Assembly: GCF_036226665.1 (NCBI RefSeq)
Contig: NZ_CP109007.1
Coordinates: forward strand, 6,820,001-6,884,000
Length of the DNA: 64,000 bases
Direction of reading: 5' to 3'
DNA from: Streptomyces sp. NBC_00691
GTDB taxonomy: Bacteria > Actinomycetota > Actinomycetes > Streptomycetales > Streptomycetaceae
Part shown: positions 8,036-16,891 of the stretch, one piece after another
Numbering within the stretch: the stretch's first letter is position 1
Layout: every line of letters starts with the position of its first letter
Made by a program: the position numbers and the translations under genes
Notes under the pieces: generated by a model
The model's input: only the letters and a program-made list of their open reading frames with translations
What the model was told of the DNA's origin: nothing
Database searches by the model: none

Positions 8036-8854
8036 ATGACCCAGGACCCCGCATCCACGCGCGGTGAGATACGGATCGACACCAGCACGCCGCATCCGGC
8101 GCGCATGTACGACTGGTTCCTGGGCGGCAAGGACAATTACCCGGTCGACGAGGCGATGGCACGCCAGCTGCTCACCGTCGACGCCCGCGGCCGGGACATG
8201 GCCCGGGTCAACCGGGCCTTCATGCACCGCGCCATCCGCTGGCTCAGCGCCCACGGCGTCCGCCAGTACCTGGACATCGGTACGGGCATCCCGACCGAGC
8301 CGAACCTGCACCAGATCGCGCAGCAGGCCGCGCCGGAGTCCCGCATCGTCTACTGCGACAACGACCCGATCGTGCTCGCGCACGCGGCCGCCCTGCTGCG
8401 CTCGACCCCACAGGGGGCCACCGAGTACATCCAGGCGGACGCCCGCGAACCCGAGATCATCCTCGAAAGGGCCGGAAAGGTCCTTGATTTCGATCAGCCC
8501 ATCGCGCTGTCGATGCTCGCCCTCCTGCACTTCGTGGGGGACGAGGACAACGCGTACGACCTGGTCGGCAAGCTCGTGGACCAGCTCGCGCCGGGCAGCT
8601 ACCTGGTGCTCTCGCATGTCACCGGGGACTTCAACCCCGAGGGCGCGGCGGAGGCGGTCGCCATGTACAAGGCGCGCGGGCTGACCCTGCGGCCGCGCTC
8701 GCGGGACGAGCTCGCCGCGTTCTTCGACGGCATGGAGTTCGTCGAGCCCGGCGTCTCGCTCACCGCCGAATGGCACCCGGAGCTGGGCGAGCCGGTCCCG
8801 GTACCGGGCGACGAGCCCATCCCGGGATGGGCCGCGGTGGCCCGCAAGCTCTGA
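8036..8854 (+). CDS. SAM-dependent methyltransferase, DUF574 family
   Basis: 272 residues. The family signature ARMYDWFLGGKDNY lies at about 23-36, followed by R-x-N-R-x-F-M-H-R-A and the SAM-binding YLDIGTGIPTEPNLH (about 80-94). ARIVYCDNDPIVLAHA-type sequence carries the acidic loop, and ALSMLALLHFV the later strand. DUF574 proteins are numerous in Streptomyces next to XRE/DUF397 pairs. No natural substrate is known. The 74-base gap after the DUF397 gene may hold its own promoter. Confidence 0.92.
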   Translation: MTQDPASTRGEIRIDTSTPHPARMYDWFLGGKDNYPVDEAMARQLLTVDARGRDMARVNRAFMHRAIRWLSAHGVRQYLDIGTGIPTEPNLHQIAQQAAPESRIVYCDNDPIVLAHAAALLRSTPQGATEYIQADAREPEIILERAGKVLDFDQPIALSMLALLHFVGDEDNAYDLVGKLVDQLAPGSYLVLSHVTGDFNPEGAAEAVAMYKARGLTLRPRSRDELAAFFDGMEFVEPGVSLTAEWHPELGEPVPVPGDEPIPGWAAVARKL

Positions 8855-8880
8855 CCGGCCGGCACTGGCCGGACCGTACG

Positions 8881-8919
8881 GGAGGAGGCCCCGCCGACAT
8901 GGTCGGCGGGGCCTCCTCC
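8881..8919. terminator. Bidirectional terminator
   Basis: A perfect 18-bp stem (8881-8898 with 8902-8919) and a 3-base loop lie between the convergent DUF574 and M64 peptidase genes. It serves both strands. Confidence 0.8.
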
Positions 8920-8954
8920 CGTTGCGGGCTCTCCCCGGTGTGGTGTGCGCGGTG

Positions 8955-10841
8955 CTACGGCTTCACCAGCGTCACGAGGAACTCGCCGGTCCGGCCGGTG
9001 TTGCCGGCCGCGTCGATCGTGCGGTACTCGATCCTGTGGGTGCCGTGGTCGGGGGTCGCGTCGTCCCAGGGCACCGCACGGCTCCGCCCCAGCTTCCCGT
9101 ACACGAGGTCGTCGATCACCGTGCCGGCCGGCGAGAAGCGGAACGGAGCGTCCGCGTCCGTCGGCCAGCCGTAGTACGTGTACCAGCCGTCGCCGTCGAC
9201 CCGGAACTGGCTCACCACCGCGCCCTGCTGGTCGTCCCGCGCGGTCAGCCGCAGGGTGAACGGCCCGTCGTACACGTACTCCACGGGCCGGCCGTGCCGC
9301 CCCACCGTACGCAGCGGTTCCGAGAGTTCGTACGAGGCCGTCGCCGGGCGGGCGTCCACGGTCCAGCTCAACTCCTCGTCCGTGCCCGCGATACGGGCCG
9401 TGAGAGTGTGGCTGCCCGTGGCCATCGTGACCGAACGCAGGTCCAGGTCACGGTCGTTGGCGCCGGTCGCGACGGGCCGGCCGTCAAGACGCCAGCGTAC
9501 GGCCGGAGTCCGGTCCACCGCGTGGGTGGTGTCCGCGTGGACGACCGAGCGGGCGCCGACGGGCGCGCCGAGGGGGGTGTGGCCGGTGAACGCGGCCCCG
9601 GTCCCGTCGCGCACGGTGGTGAGGGCCGGGTCCACCGTCCAGCCGACGGTCCGGGTGAGCGCCGCCGAGGCGCGGACCGCCGGGTCGCGGACGAAGGGCG
9701 TCGGATCGGTGACGGTCGCCGTGAGCGTGTGCGTCCCGGGGGAGAGGCGCAGGGTGCGCAGATCGACGGTGCGCGCGCCGCGGGCGGGCAGGGTCCGCCC
9801 GTCCAGGCGCCAGGTCACGGTGAGCGCGCCGCCCACCGGGTGAAGGGTGTCGACCCACACCGTCCGGTCCGCCCCGACGGGTGCGGTGTTCGGCGTGTGG
9901 TCCTGGACCAGGTTCACCTTGGCGGAGATCGCCCGGACCATCACCTCGCGCTCCACCTGGTCGAAGGCGTAACCGAGGGTCTTCATCAGGGAGTGACGGC
10001 TGGGGCGCCAGACGCCCTTCGTGCTGTACATGCCGCCCTCGTGACGGCCGATGACGCCGCCCGACTCGCTCTCCTCGCCGAGCCAGCGCCACCATTTGGC
10101 CCGCTGATCACGCATCTCGCGCTCGGTCAGGAGGGTGTGGTGGGTGGAGGAGGGCTCCGGGCCGGAGTACGTCCCGCCCGGCACGCCGCGCGCGTAGTAG
10201 TCGTACTCGTCCTGGAGGCCGCCGAGCGAATGACCTATCTCGTGCGGGGTGATGAGGGACGAGAGCGCGTTGCCGCCGGAGGCGGTGGCGTAGCCGCCGC
10301 CCGCGCCGCCGTAGGTGGAGCTGTGGGCGAGGGCGACGATCTGCCGGTTGGCGCCGCTCGTGCCCGGGACGAGATCGGCGAGCGCGGCGGCCTTGCGGCT
10401 GTCGACGGTCAGCAGCCGCCGCACGCTCTCCGGATCGCAGCCGCCCCAGAACCCCATGTCGAGCGCCGTGTCGCGGGCGGGGGCGTCCAGGCCGGGGTCG
10501 CAGTCCACCCCCGACTCGGCCGAAGGGGCCTCCACCGCCCAGACGTTGATGTACGAACGGTAGGAGGCGAACGGCTCGATGCTCCACAGGGTGTTCAGGT
10601 GCCGGTCGAGGTCCGCGCGGAACGCCGGCATCTCCGCCGCGGTGTAGCCGTCGCCCATGAAGACCAGGTTGAACCGCCGGTCCGCGGGTCCGGTGGTCTG
10701 CACGGGGACGACGGCGGGACCCTCGCCGGGCGTCGGTGTCCCGGCGGCCGCCGGCACGGTTCCCACCAGACCGGCGGCCAGCAGGCAGACCGCGACGACG
10801 CGGGCCACCTCTCGTCGAACTCCCGTGCGCTGTGAGGTCAT
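8955..10841 (-). CDS. Secreted M64-family zinc metallopeptidase
   Basis: 628 residues. An Arg-rich n-region, a hydrophobic stretch (VVAVCLLAAGLVGTVPAAAG, about 15-34) and an Ala-type cleavage site mark a Sec signal peptide. The M64 domain has NLVFMGDGYTAAEM and the zinc site HEIGHSLGGLQDEY, the HExxHxxGxxxDE pattern in which two His and the downstream Asp or Glu bind zinc. The C-terminal half carries two or three Ig-like repeats with W-R-L-D-G-R cores (VTWRLDGRTLP, VRWRLDGRPVA). Homologues include IgA peptidases, but most soil members have unknown targets. Monocistronic. Confidence 0.92.
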   Translation of the reverse strand: MTSQRTGVRREVARVVAVCLLAAGLVGTVPAAAGTPTPGEGPAVVPVQTTGPADRRFNLVFMGDGYTAAEMPAFRADLDRHLNTLWSIEPFASYRSYINVWAVEAPSAESGVDCDPGLDAPARDTALDMGFWGGCDPESVRRLLTVDSRKAAALADLVPGTSGANRQIVALAHSSTYGGAGGGYATASGGNALSSLITPHEIGHSLGGLQDEYDYYARGVPGGTYSGPEPSSTHHTLLTEREMRDQRAKWWRWLGEESESGGVIGRHEGGMYSTKGVWRPSRHSLMKTLGYAFDQVEREVMVRAISAKVNLVQDHTPNTAPVGADRTVWVDTLHPVGGALTVTWRLDGRTLPARGARTVDLRTLRLSPGTHTLTATVTDPTPFVRDPAVRASAALTRTVGWTVDPALTTVRDGTGAAFTGHTPLGAPVGARSVVHADTTHAVDRTPAVRWRLDGRPVATGANDRDLDLRSVTMATGSHTLTARIAGTDEELSWTVDARPATASYELSEPLRTVGRHGRPVEYVYDGPFTLRLTARDDQQGAVVSQFRVDGDGWYTYYGWPTDADAPFRFSPAGTVIDDLVYGKLGRSRAVPWDDATPDHGTHRIEYRTIDAAGNTGRTGEFLVTLVKP

Positions 10842-10932
10842 GGGGCGCGAGCCTAGGGCGCACCCCCGTTCGCGTAAAGCTGTTCGTCGGCCGTATGCCT
10901 TCGCGACGGTTTCGCCGGTGTCGGCCGCCGTG

Positions 10933-12276
10933 TCAGTGCCGTAGGTACGCCAGGCCCGCGTGCTCCGCCGTGTAGCCCTCCACCAGTCGGCGGGCCACCG
11001 TCACCGAGTCGACCAGCGGATGAAGGGCGAAGGCCTTCACCGCGGTCGACCGCGAACCGCTCTCCGCCGCCGCGAGGACCTCACGCTCCACCGCCTTCAC
11101 GGCCGTCACCAGGCCGACCGCGTGGTACGGCAGCGGGGACACCGACACCGGATGGGCACCGTTCGCGTCGACGAAGCACGGAACCTCGATCACCGCGTCC
11201 GCGTCGAGCGCGGCGAGGGTCGTGCCGTTGCGGACGTTGAGGATGAGCGTGGCCCGCTCGCCCCGCGCGACGGCCCGCATGAGAGCCAGCGCCACCTTCT
11301 CGTAGCCGCCCGACTCCAGGTCCTCCTCGTCGCGCTCCCCGATCCCGGCGGCCTCCCGGTTGGCCGCCATGTAGGTGGCCTCCCGGTCGGCGAGCGTGCG
11401 GTGCCAGGCCGCGAGGGCCGGGGTGTCGGGCTTGCCCATCTCCTGGTAGAAGGAGCCCTGTTGGTCGCGGAGATACGCGCCGCGCGTCCGCTCGGCCGAA
11501 CGGTAGGCGTGCACGGCCTCCCGGTTGAAGTAGTAGTAGTGCAGGTACTCGTTGGGGATCGCGCCCAGCGAGCGCAGCCACTCAGGGCCGAAGAGCCTGC
11601 CCTCCTCGAAGGAGCCGAGCGCCTCCTCGTCGGCGAGCAGCCGCGGCAGCTCGTCCCGGCCGTCGATCCGCAGCCCCCGCAGCCAGCCCAGGTGGTTGAG
11701 CCCCACGTAGTCGATCCACGCCGTGTCAGGGTCGGCGCCCAGGACGCGGGCGACCCGGCGGCCCAGGCCCACGGGGGAGTCGCAGATGCCGACGACGCGG
11801 TCGCCGAGGATCCGTGCCATCGCCTCCGTGACCAGGCCCGCCGGGTTGGTGAAGTTGATGACCCACGCGTCCGGGGCGAGCGCGGCGATCCTGCGGGCGA
11901 TGTGCACGGCGACGGGCACGGTCCGCAGCCCGTACGCGATGCCGCCGGCGCCCACCGTCTCCTGGCCGAGCACGCCCTCGGCGAGTGCGATCCGCTCGTC
12001 CGCGGCCCGGCCCTCCAGACCGCCGACGCGGATCGCGGAGAACACGAAGTCGGCCCCGCGCAGCGCCTCGTCGAGATCCGTCGTCGCCGTGACACCGGGC
12101 GCGTCCGGCACCCCCTCGCCCTGCTCCGCCAGGACCCTGGCGATGGCCGAGAGCCGCCCTTCGTCGAGGTCGTACAGGGTGACGTGGGTGACCCGCCCCT
12201 CGGCGTGGTCTCCGAGGAGAGCGCCGTACACCAGCGGCACCCGGAACCCGCCGCCTCCGAGAATCGTCAGTTTCAT
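10933..12276 (-). CDS. Family 4 glycoside hydrolase (6-phospho-beta-glucosidase type)
   Basis: 447 residues. The N-terminal NAD-binding motif is MKLTILGGGGFRVP. INFTNPAGLV, GICDSPVGLG and GLNHLGWLRG contain the Asn, Cys and His that in GH4 enzymes bind substrate and Mn(II). These enzymes open glycosidic bonds by an NAD-dependent oxidation/elimination, usually on phosphorylated disaccharides in the cytoplasm. No PTS or sugar transporter is adjacent, so the substrate is unclear. It lies 91 bases downstream of the M64 gene on the same strand, but the two are unlikely to be functionally linked. Confidence 0.92.
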   Translation of the reverse strand: MKLTILGGGGFRVPLVYGALLGDHAEGRVTHVTLYDLDEGRLSAIARVLAEQGEGVPDAPGVTATTDLDEALRGADFVFSAIRVGGLEGRAADERIALAEGVLGQETVGAGGIAYGLRTVPVAVHIARRIAALAPDAWVINFTNPAGLVTEAMARILGDRVVGICDSPVGLGRRVARVLGADPDTAWIDYVGLNHLGWLRGLRIDGRDELPRLLADEEALGSFEEGRLFGPEWLRSLGAIPNEYLHYYYFNREAVHAYRSAERTRGAYLRDQQGSFYQEMGKPDTPALAAWHRTLADREATYMAANREAAGIGERDEEDLESGGYEKVALALMRAVARGERATLILNVRNGTTLAALDADAVIEVPCFVDANGAHPVSVSPLPYHAVGLVTAVKAVEREVLAAAESGSRSTAVKAFALHPLVDSVTVARRLVEGYTAEHAGLAYLRH

Positions 12277-12423
12277 GCTCGTACGCTACTCGGACGCCCC
12301 CTCTGAACAGCGGGATCGGACCCCGGCGTCCACACGGCCGTCCACATGCCGGGCGCCCTCTCCGCCGAAGGCTCCCGGGCGGGCGGCACCGGCGTCGCGT
12401 GTCCGGTGGGGGACAATGGCGGC

Positions 12424-12873
12424 ATGTCCCGACGCAAGACCCGCCCCCGTACGTCCCCGGCCCGCCCGGCCGCGCCCGCCGTGACTCCGGAGTCACCCTG
12501 CCCGTGCGGTCTCGGCGCCTCGTACGGCACGTGCTGCGGCCGGTTCCACACGGGGACCGGCGGCGGCGCGCCCACCGCCGAGCTGCTCATGCGCTCCCGC
12601 TACAGCGCCTTCGTCGTCCGCGACGAGGCCTATCTGCTGCGCAGCTGGGCGCCGGAGACCCGGCCCGCAGACGTCGACTTCGACCCGGGGATGCGCTGGA
12701 CCGGCCTGGAGATCGAGTCGGCCACCGCCGGCACCGCCTTCCACCAGCACGGCACCGTCACCTTCACCGCGCGCTACGTCCACGGCGGCGAGCCGGGGGA
12801 GCTGCACGAGCGGAGCCGTTTCGCCCGGCACGAGGGGGCCTGGGTGTACGTGGACGGTGACGTCGACGAGTAG
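12424..12873 (+). CDS. YchJ-family (UPF0225) SEC-C motif protein
   Basis: 149 residues from ATG 12424. After a basic N-terminus comes the SEC-C-type zinc motif CPCGLGASYGTCCGRFH, then TAELLMRSRYSAFVVRDEAYLLRSW, the conserved YchJ helix. The C-terminus is a cystatin-like/NTF2-like sheet ending WVYVDGDVDE. Function is unknown; the SEC-C part may bind metal or partner proteins. It faces the MFS gene convergently across a GC-rich tandem repeat. Confidence 0.92.
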   Translation: MSRRKTRPRTSPARPAAPAVTPESPCPCGLGASYGTCCGRFHTGTGGGAPTAELLMRSRYSAFVVRDEAYLLRSWAPETRPADVDFDPGMRWTGLEIESATAGTAFHQHGTVTFTARYVHGGEPGELHERSRFARHEGAWVYVDGDVDE

Positions 12874-12921
12874 AGCGGAGCGGAAGCCGGCCGGGCGTGC
12901 CCGCGGGGCCGGATCGGCTGC

Positions 12922-12970
12922 GCCGGGTCCCCGGCCCCCGCCGGGTCCCCGGCCCCCGCCGGGTCCCCGG
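12922..12970. repeat. 18-bp tandem repeat between convergent genes
   Basis: Two full copies (12922-12939, 12940-12957) and a 13-base partial copy (12958-12970) of an 18-base unit. Each unit contains GCCGGGTCCCCGGC, a self-complementary 6-bp hairpin, so the array may act as the shared terminator of the YchJ and MFS genes. Confidence 0.7.
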
Positions 12971-12971
12971 G

Positions 12972-15086
12972 TCAGCCGCTCGTCGTCCGGCTGAGGGCGC
13001 GGCCGCCGTCGTCGGCGAGGGACCGGTCGGGGAGGCCGTTCGCCAGGTCCTCCGCGACGACCTTCTTGGCGATGGCGTCCGTCGCCACCCGCAGTTCGGG
13101 TCCGCTCGGCCGACCGCTCTCCTGCTCGACGCGGTCGGACAGCCAGTCGCCCCACGCGTGCGTGATGACGTCCGCCTCGCGCTTGCCCGCCGGGGTGTGC
13201 GAGAGCAGATGGCCGTCGCGGGTCAGGAAGCCCTCGTCGACCATGCGTTCGAAGACCGGCAGCAGCACCTCGGGCGGGACCCGCCGCCCCGCCGAGATCA
13301 GTCCCAGGCTCGCGTGGCCGACGGTCCGTGTGTAGAGCTCGACCTGCATCACCGCCCACGCGCCGGCGGTGTCGAGCCGGGTGTCGGAGGCGTCGAGGAT
13401 CCGCCGTGCGGTGGCGAGGTCGATGCGGCGCATGATCCGGCCCACGGCCAGTTCCAGGTGCTGCGCGGAGTCGCCCGACGAGGTGGGCGCGGAGAAGCCC
13501 TCACCCATGTCGGGTGCGGCGGCGCGCGCCGAGTCGCGGAGCGTCACCTGCTTGAGGAAGAGCGCGACGAAGAAGCCGATGGCGGCGACCGGCACCGTCC
13601 AGAGGAAGACGGTGTGGAGGGTGTCGGCGTAGGCGTTGACGATGGGTTCCGCCACCTGTTCCGGCAGGCCGTGCACGCCGTCGGGGCTCTGTGCCGCCTG
13701 CGCGACCCCCGACGGGTCGAGGCCCAGGCTCCCCGCGACGGCCGCGGCCTCCCCGACGCCCGCCTTGAGGTTGGGCGTGAGGGAATTGACGTAGATCGTG
13801 CCGAAGACGGCGGTGCCGAAGGAGCTGCCGAGCGTCCGGAAGAAGGTGACGCCGGAGGTGGCGGTGCCGAGGTCGGCGTAGTCGACGGTGTTCTGCACGG
13901 CGATGGTGAGGACCTGCATGCACAGGCCGATGCCGACGCCGAGCACGAACATGTACAGCGACGCGAGCCAGGTGCTGGTCCCCGGTTCCATCAGCGACAG
14001 GAGATAGAGGCCGAGGCCCATCACCAGGCAGCCGACGATCGGGAAGCTCCGGTAGTGGCCCGTCTTGCTGACCACGTTGCCGGAGAAGACGGACGCGATG
14101 AGCAGACCGACGACCATGGGGAGCGTACGGATGCCGGAGACGGTCGCCGAGTCCCCGTCCACGTACTGGAGGTACGTCGGCAGGAAGGTCATCGCGCCGA
14201 GCATGGCGAAGCCGACGACGAAGCTCAGCACCGAACAGACGGTGAAGACCGGATTGGCGAACAGCCTCATGGGCAGCATGGGTTCCGCCGCGCGCGTCTC
14301 CACCCAGCAGAACAGTCCGAGCGCGATGACACCGCCGGCGAACAGACCGATGATGACGCCGGACGTCCAGGCGTACTCGTTGCCGCCCCAACTGGTCGCC
14401 AGGATCAGGGCGCTGGCTCCGGCGGCGACCAGCGCGATGCCGGCGTAGTCGATGACCGGCTTGCTCGCCGAGCGCACGGAGGGGATCGTGCGGGCGGCGG
14501 CGATCACGACCAGGATCGCGATGGGCACGTTGACGTAGAACGCCCAGCGCCAGGTGAGATGGTCGGTGAACAGACCGCCGAGCAGCGGGCCGATGACGGT
14601 GGAGACGCCGAACACGGCCCCGATGGCGCCCTGGTACTTGCCGCGTTCGCGCAGCGGGATCACATCGGCGATGAGCGCCATGGAGGTGACCATCAGGCCG
14701 CCCGCACCGATGCCCTGGAGGCCGCGCCAGACGATCAGCAGCGTCATGTTGGTGGCGAGTCCGCAGAGGAACGAGCCGGTGATGAAGACGATCGCCGAGA
14801 TCTGGAAGATCACCTTGCGGCCGAAGAGATCTCCGAACTTGCCGACGAGGACGGTCGCGACCGTCTCGGCGAGCAGGTAGGCGGTGACCACCCACGACAT
14901 GTGGGCGGCGCCGCCGAGGTCCGAGACGATCGTGGGCAGGGCGGTGCCGACGATCGTCTGGTCGAGCGCGGCGAGGAGGACACCCAGCATGATCGTGCCG
15001 AAGACGATGTTGCGGCGGCGGCGGTCGAGCACGGGTGGCTCGGTGGCGGCCGGGGGCGCGGGCGCTGCGTCGCTGGTCGTGGTCAC
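12972..15086 (-). CDS. DHA2-type MFS drug exporter with C-terminal winged-helix-like extension
   Basis: 704 residues, about 170-190 longer than ordinary 14-TM EmrB/QacA exporters. Motif A is GKFGDLFGRKVIF (about 82-94). LDQTIVGTALPTIVSDL is the DHA2 N-terminal signature, and motif C type Gly/Pro residues occur in GAVFGVSTVIGPLLGG. Fourteen hydrophobic segments end near residue 520. The soluble tail (about 535-704) has the pattern of a MarR-like winged helix: ARRILDASDTRLDTAGAWAVMQVEL, PPEVLLPVFERMVDEGFLTRDG, LSHTPAGKREADV. A fused regulator or peripheral domain on a transporter is unusual but recurs in Streptomyces. The substrate is unknown; no separate regulator is adjacent. Confidence 0.9.
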   Translation of the reverse strand: MTTTSDAAPAPPAATEPPVLDRRRRNIVFGTIMLGVLLAALDQTIVGTALPTIVSDLGGAAHMSWVVTAYLLAETVATVLVGKFGDLFGRKVIFQISAIVFITGSFLCGLATNMTLLIVWRGLQGIGAGGLMVTSMALIADVIPLRERGKYQGAIGAVFGVSTVIGPLLGGLFTDHLTWRWAFYVNVPIAILVVIAAARTIPSVRSASKPVIDYAGIALVAAGASALILATSWGGNEYAWTSGVIIGLFAGGVIALGLFCWVETRAAEPMLPMRLFANPVFTVCSVLSFVVGFAMLGAMTFLPTYLQYVDGDSATVSGIRTLPMVVGLLIASVFSGNVVSKTGHYRSFPIVGCLVMGLGLYLLSLMEPGTSTWLASLYMFVLGVGIGLCMQVLTIAVQNTVDYADLGTATSGVTFFRTLGSSFGTAVFGTIYVNSLTPNLKAGVGEAAAVAGSLGLDPSGVAQAAQSPDGVHGLPEQVAEPIVNAYADTLHTVFLWTVPVAAIGFFVALFLKQVTLRDSARAAAPDMGEGFSAPTSSGDSAQHLELAVGRIMRRIDLATARRILDASDTRLDTAGAWAVMQVELYTRTVGHASLGLISAGRRVPPEVLLPVFERMVDEGFLTRDGHLLSHTPAGKREADVITHAWGDWLSDRVEQESGRPSGPELRVATDAIAKKVVAEDLANGLPDRSLADDGGRALSRTTSG

Positions 15087-15173
15087 TCTCGCAGCGTCAC
15101 ATCGGCCCCGACCGGGTGCATGCGGGGGACGGCCGAACGGGCGGACCGGAGGGGCCGGGTCCGGCCGGTTCCG

Positions 15174-15425
15174 TCAGCGCGTGACCGGCAGCTTCGGGTG
15201 GTGCTTGGCGAGGATCTTGTTGGCCCGGGCGAGCGCGGCGAGGGCGTGCTCCCGGTCCGCCCGGTCCTCCGCGCAGAGCGGTCCGCGGAAGCGGTACACC
15301 TCGCGCGCGGCGCAGTCCGCGTCCATCTCGGCCTGGAGGACGTGCAGCGGCAGGCAGGAGCCGATCAGCGCGGCCACACGGTCGGGGATCGGGACGGGTA
15401 CGAGGCGCGAGGGCGAGGTGATCAC
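15174..15425 (-). CDS. Small conserved hypothetical protein
   Basis: 83 residues from GTG 15425, with AGGA a few bases before. The centre (ALIGSCLPLHVLQAEMDADCAAREVYRF) holds two Cys, and the C-terminal half is a charged helix (REHALAALARANKILAKHH). Codon bias at third positions is strongly GC, which supports coding. No motif is recognised. It lies 88 bases upstream of the MFS start on the same strand and could be read together with it. Confidence 0.6.
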   Translation of the reverse strand: MITSPSRLVPVPIPDRVAALIGSCLPLHVLQAEMDADCAAREVYRFRGPLCAEDRADREHALAALARANKILAKHHPKLPVTR

Positions 15426-15780
15426 GGGTCAGTCCTAGTGGGTCCGGGAAGCGTACGGAAGGGTCTGCACTCCATACGTACCGGATCCCCGTACGGGTTC
15501 AGGCACGGCGGTGTCGCGGTGGGGAAACGACGCGGCGGCGCTCCGGAGGGTCGCCTGGGAGCCCGGTCGGGGGAGCGGGTCCGCCCGCCGGGCCCGGCCG
15601 GAGACGTTCTCGCAGGTACGGGGCCGGGTGGCCGGCGCGGGATTGTTCACCGTCCCTGCGTATCGTCCGCACGTACGGCGAACGCATGGCCGACGGGGGC
15701 CGGTCGGGGGCGGTGGAGCGCTCGCCGAATGTGAAGCATCTCACTCGCCGGATCGGCGTCTTCCGGACATCGTCCGGACA
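15426..15780. other. Intergenic stretch without a gene
   Basis: It separates the DNA ligase gene (stop at 15781) from the 83-residue gene on the same strand. Near its right edge TCCGGAC (15762-15768) and GTCCGGA (15772-15778) form a short perfect hairpin that could end ligase transcription. The rest is GC-rich with no convincing reading frame on either strand. The promoter of the small gene must lie near 15430-15500. Confidence 0.6.
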
Positions 15781-16839
15781 CTACGTCAGGATCTCGGACA
15801 GGTCGTACGACACGGGCTCGTCCAGCTGTCCGTACCCGCAGGACTCCGGCGTCCGGTCCGGGCGCCACCGCTTGAACTGCGCCGTGTGCCGGAAGCGGTC
15901 GCCCTCCATGTGGTCGTAACCCACCTCGCAGACCCGCTCGGGCCGCAGCGCCACCCAGGACAGGTCCTTCTTCCCCGACCAGCGGCTCGGCGCCCCCGGC
16001 AGTCGCGCTCCCGCGTGTGCCGCCTCCTCCGCCCAGGCGGCCCAGGGGTGCCCGTCCGGCGGGTCCATCCGGAGCGGTTCGAGCTCCTCGATCAGCTCGG
16101 CCCGGCGCCGCGCGGTGAACGCCGCGCACACGCCGACGTGCTGGAGGGCGCCCTTGTCGTCGTGCAGGCCGAGCAGCAGCGATCCGACGATCGGTCCGCT
16201 CTTGTGGAAGCGGTAGCCGGCGACCACGACATCCGCCGTCCGCTCGTGCTTGATCTTGTACATGAGCCGGGCGTCCGGCCGGTACGGCAGGTCGAGCGGT
16301 TTGGCGATCACCCCGTCGAGGCCCGCGCCCTCGTACTGCTCGAACCACCGGGCGGCGAGTTCCGCGTCCCGGGTCGCCGGCGCCAGATGCAGCGGCGCGT
16401 CCACGCCGGAGAGCATGCGCTCCAGGGCCTCCCGGCGCCCGCTCAGCGGGGCGTCGAGCAGCGACTCGTCCCCGAGGGCCAGCAGATCGAAGGCGACGAA
16501 CAGTGCAGGAGTCGTCTCGGCGAGCATGCGGACCCGGGAGTCGGCCGGGTGGATCCGCTCGCTGAGCCGGTCGAAGTCGAGGTGGCCGCCGTGCTCGATG
16601 ACGATCTCGCCGTCGACCACGCAGCGCTCCGGCAGCCGGGCGGCGAGCGCCTCGACCAGCTCGGGGAAGTATCGGGTGAGCGGCTTGCCGGTGCGACTGC
16701 CGATGACGAGCTCCGGGCCGTCGCGGTGCACGATCGCGCGGAAGCCGTCCCACTTCGCCTCGTACTGCATCCCGGGCGGGATCCGCTTCACCGACTTGGC
16801 GAGCATCGGTTTCACGGGCGGCATCACCGGAAGATCCAT
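15781..16839 (-). CDS. ATP-dependent DNA ligase (LigC/LigD ligase-domain type)
   Basis: 352 residues from ATG 16839. The adenylation motif I is EAKWDGFRAIV with the nucleophilic Lys29. VDGEIVI, FVAFDLLAL, GLDGVIAKPLD and YKIKHERTADVVV supply motifs III to V. The C-terminal OB fold starts near 230 and ends in the RxRHTAQFKRWRPDR-like block. It seals strand breaks and in actinobacteria often works with Ku and a LigD polymerase in end joining or base excision. The polymerase gene lies immediately divergent; no ku gene is in the window. Confidence 0.93.
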   Translation of the reverse strand: MDLPVMPPVKPMLAKSVKRIPPGMQYEAKWDGFRAIVHRDGPELVIGSRTGKPLTRYFPELVEALAARLPERCVVDGEIVIEHGGHLDFDRLSERIHPADSRVRMLAETTPALFVAFDLLALGDESLLDAPLSGRREALERMLSGVDAPLHLAPATRDAELAARWFEQYEGAGLDGVIAKPLDLPYRPDARLMYKIKHERTADVVVAGYRFHKSGPIVGSLLLGLHDDKGALQHVGVCAAFTARRRAELIEELEPLRMDPPDGHPWAAWAEEAAHAGARLPGAPSRWSGKKDLSWVALRPERVCEVGYDHMEGDRFRHTAQFKRWRPDRTPESCGYGQLDEPVSYDLSEILT

Positions 16840-16891
16840 AAGACGATTGTCCGGTATGCGGGACTTGTCGGCGAGCCCTAGGCTGACCGGC

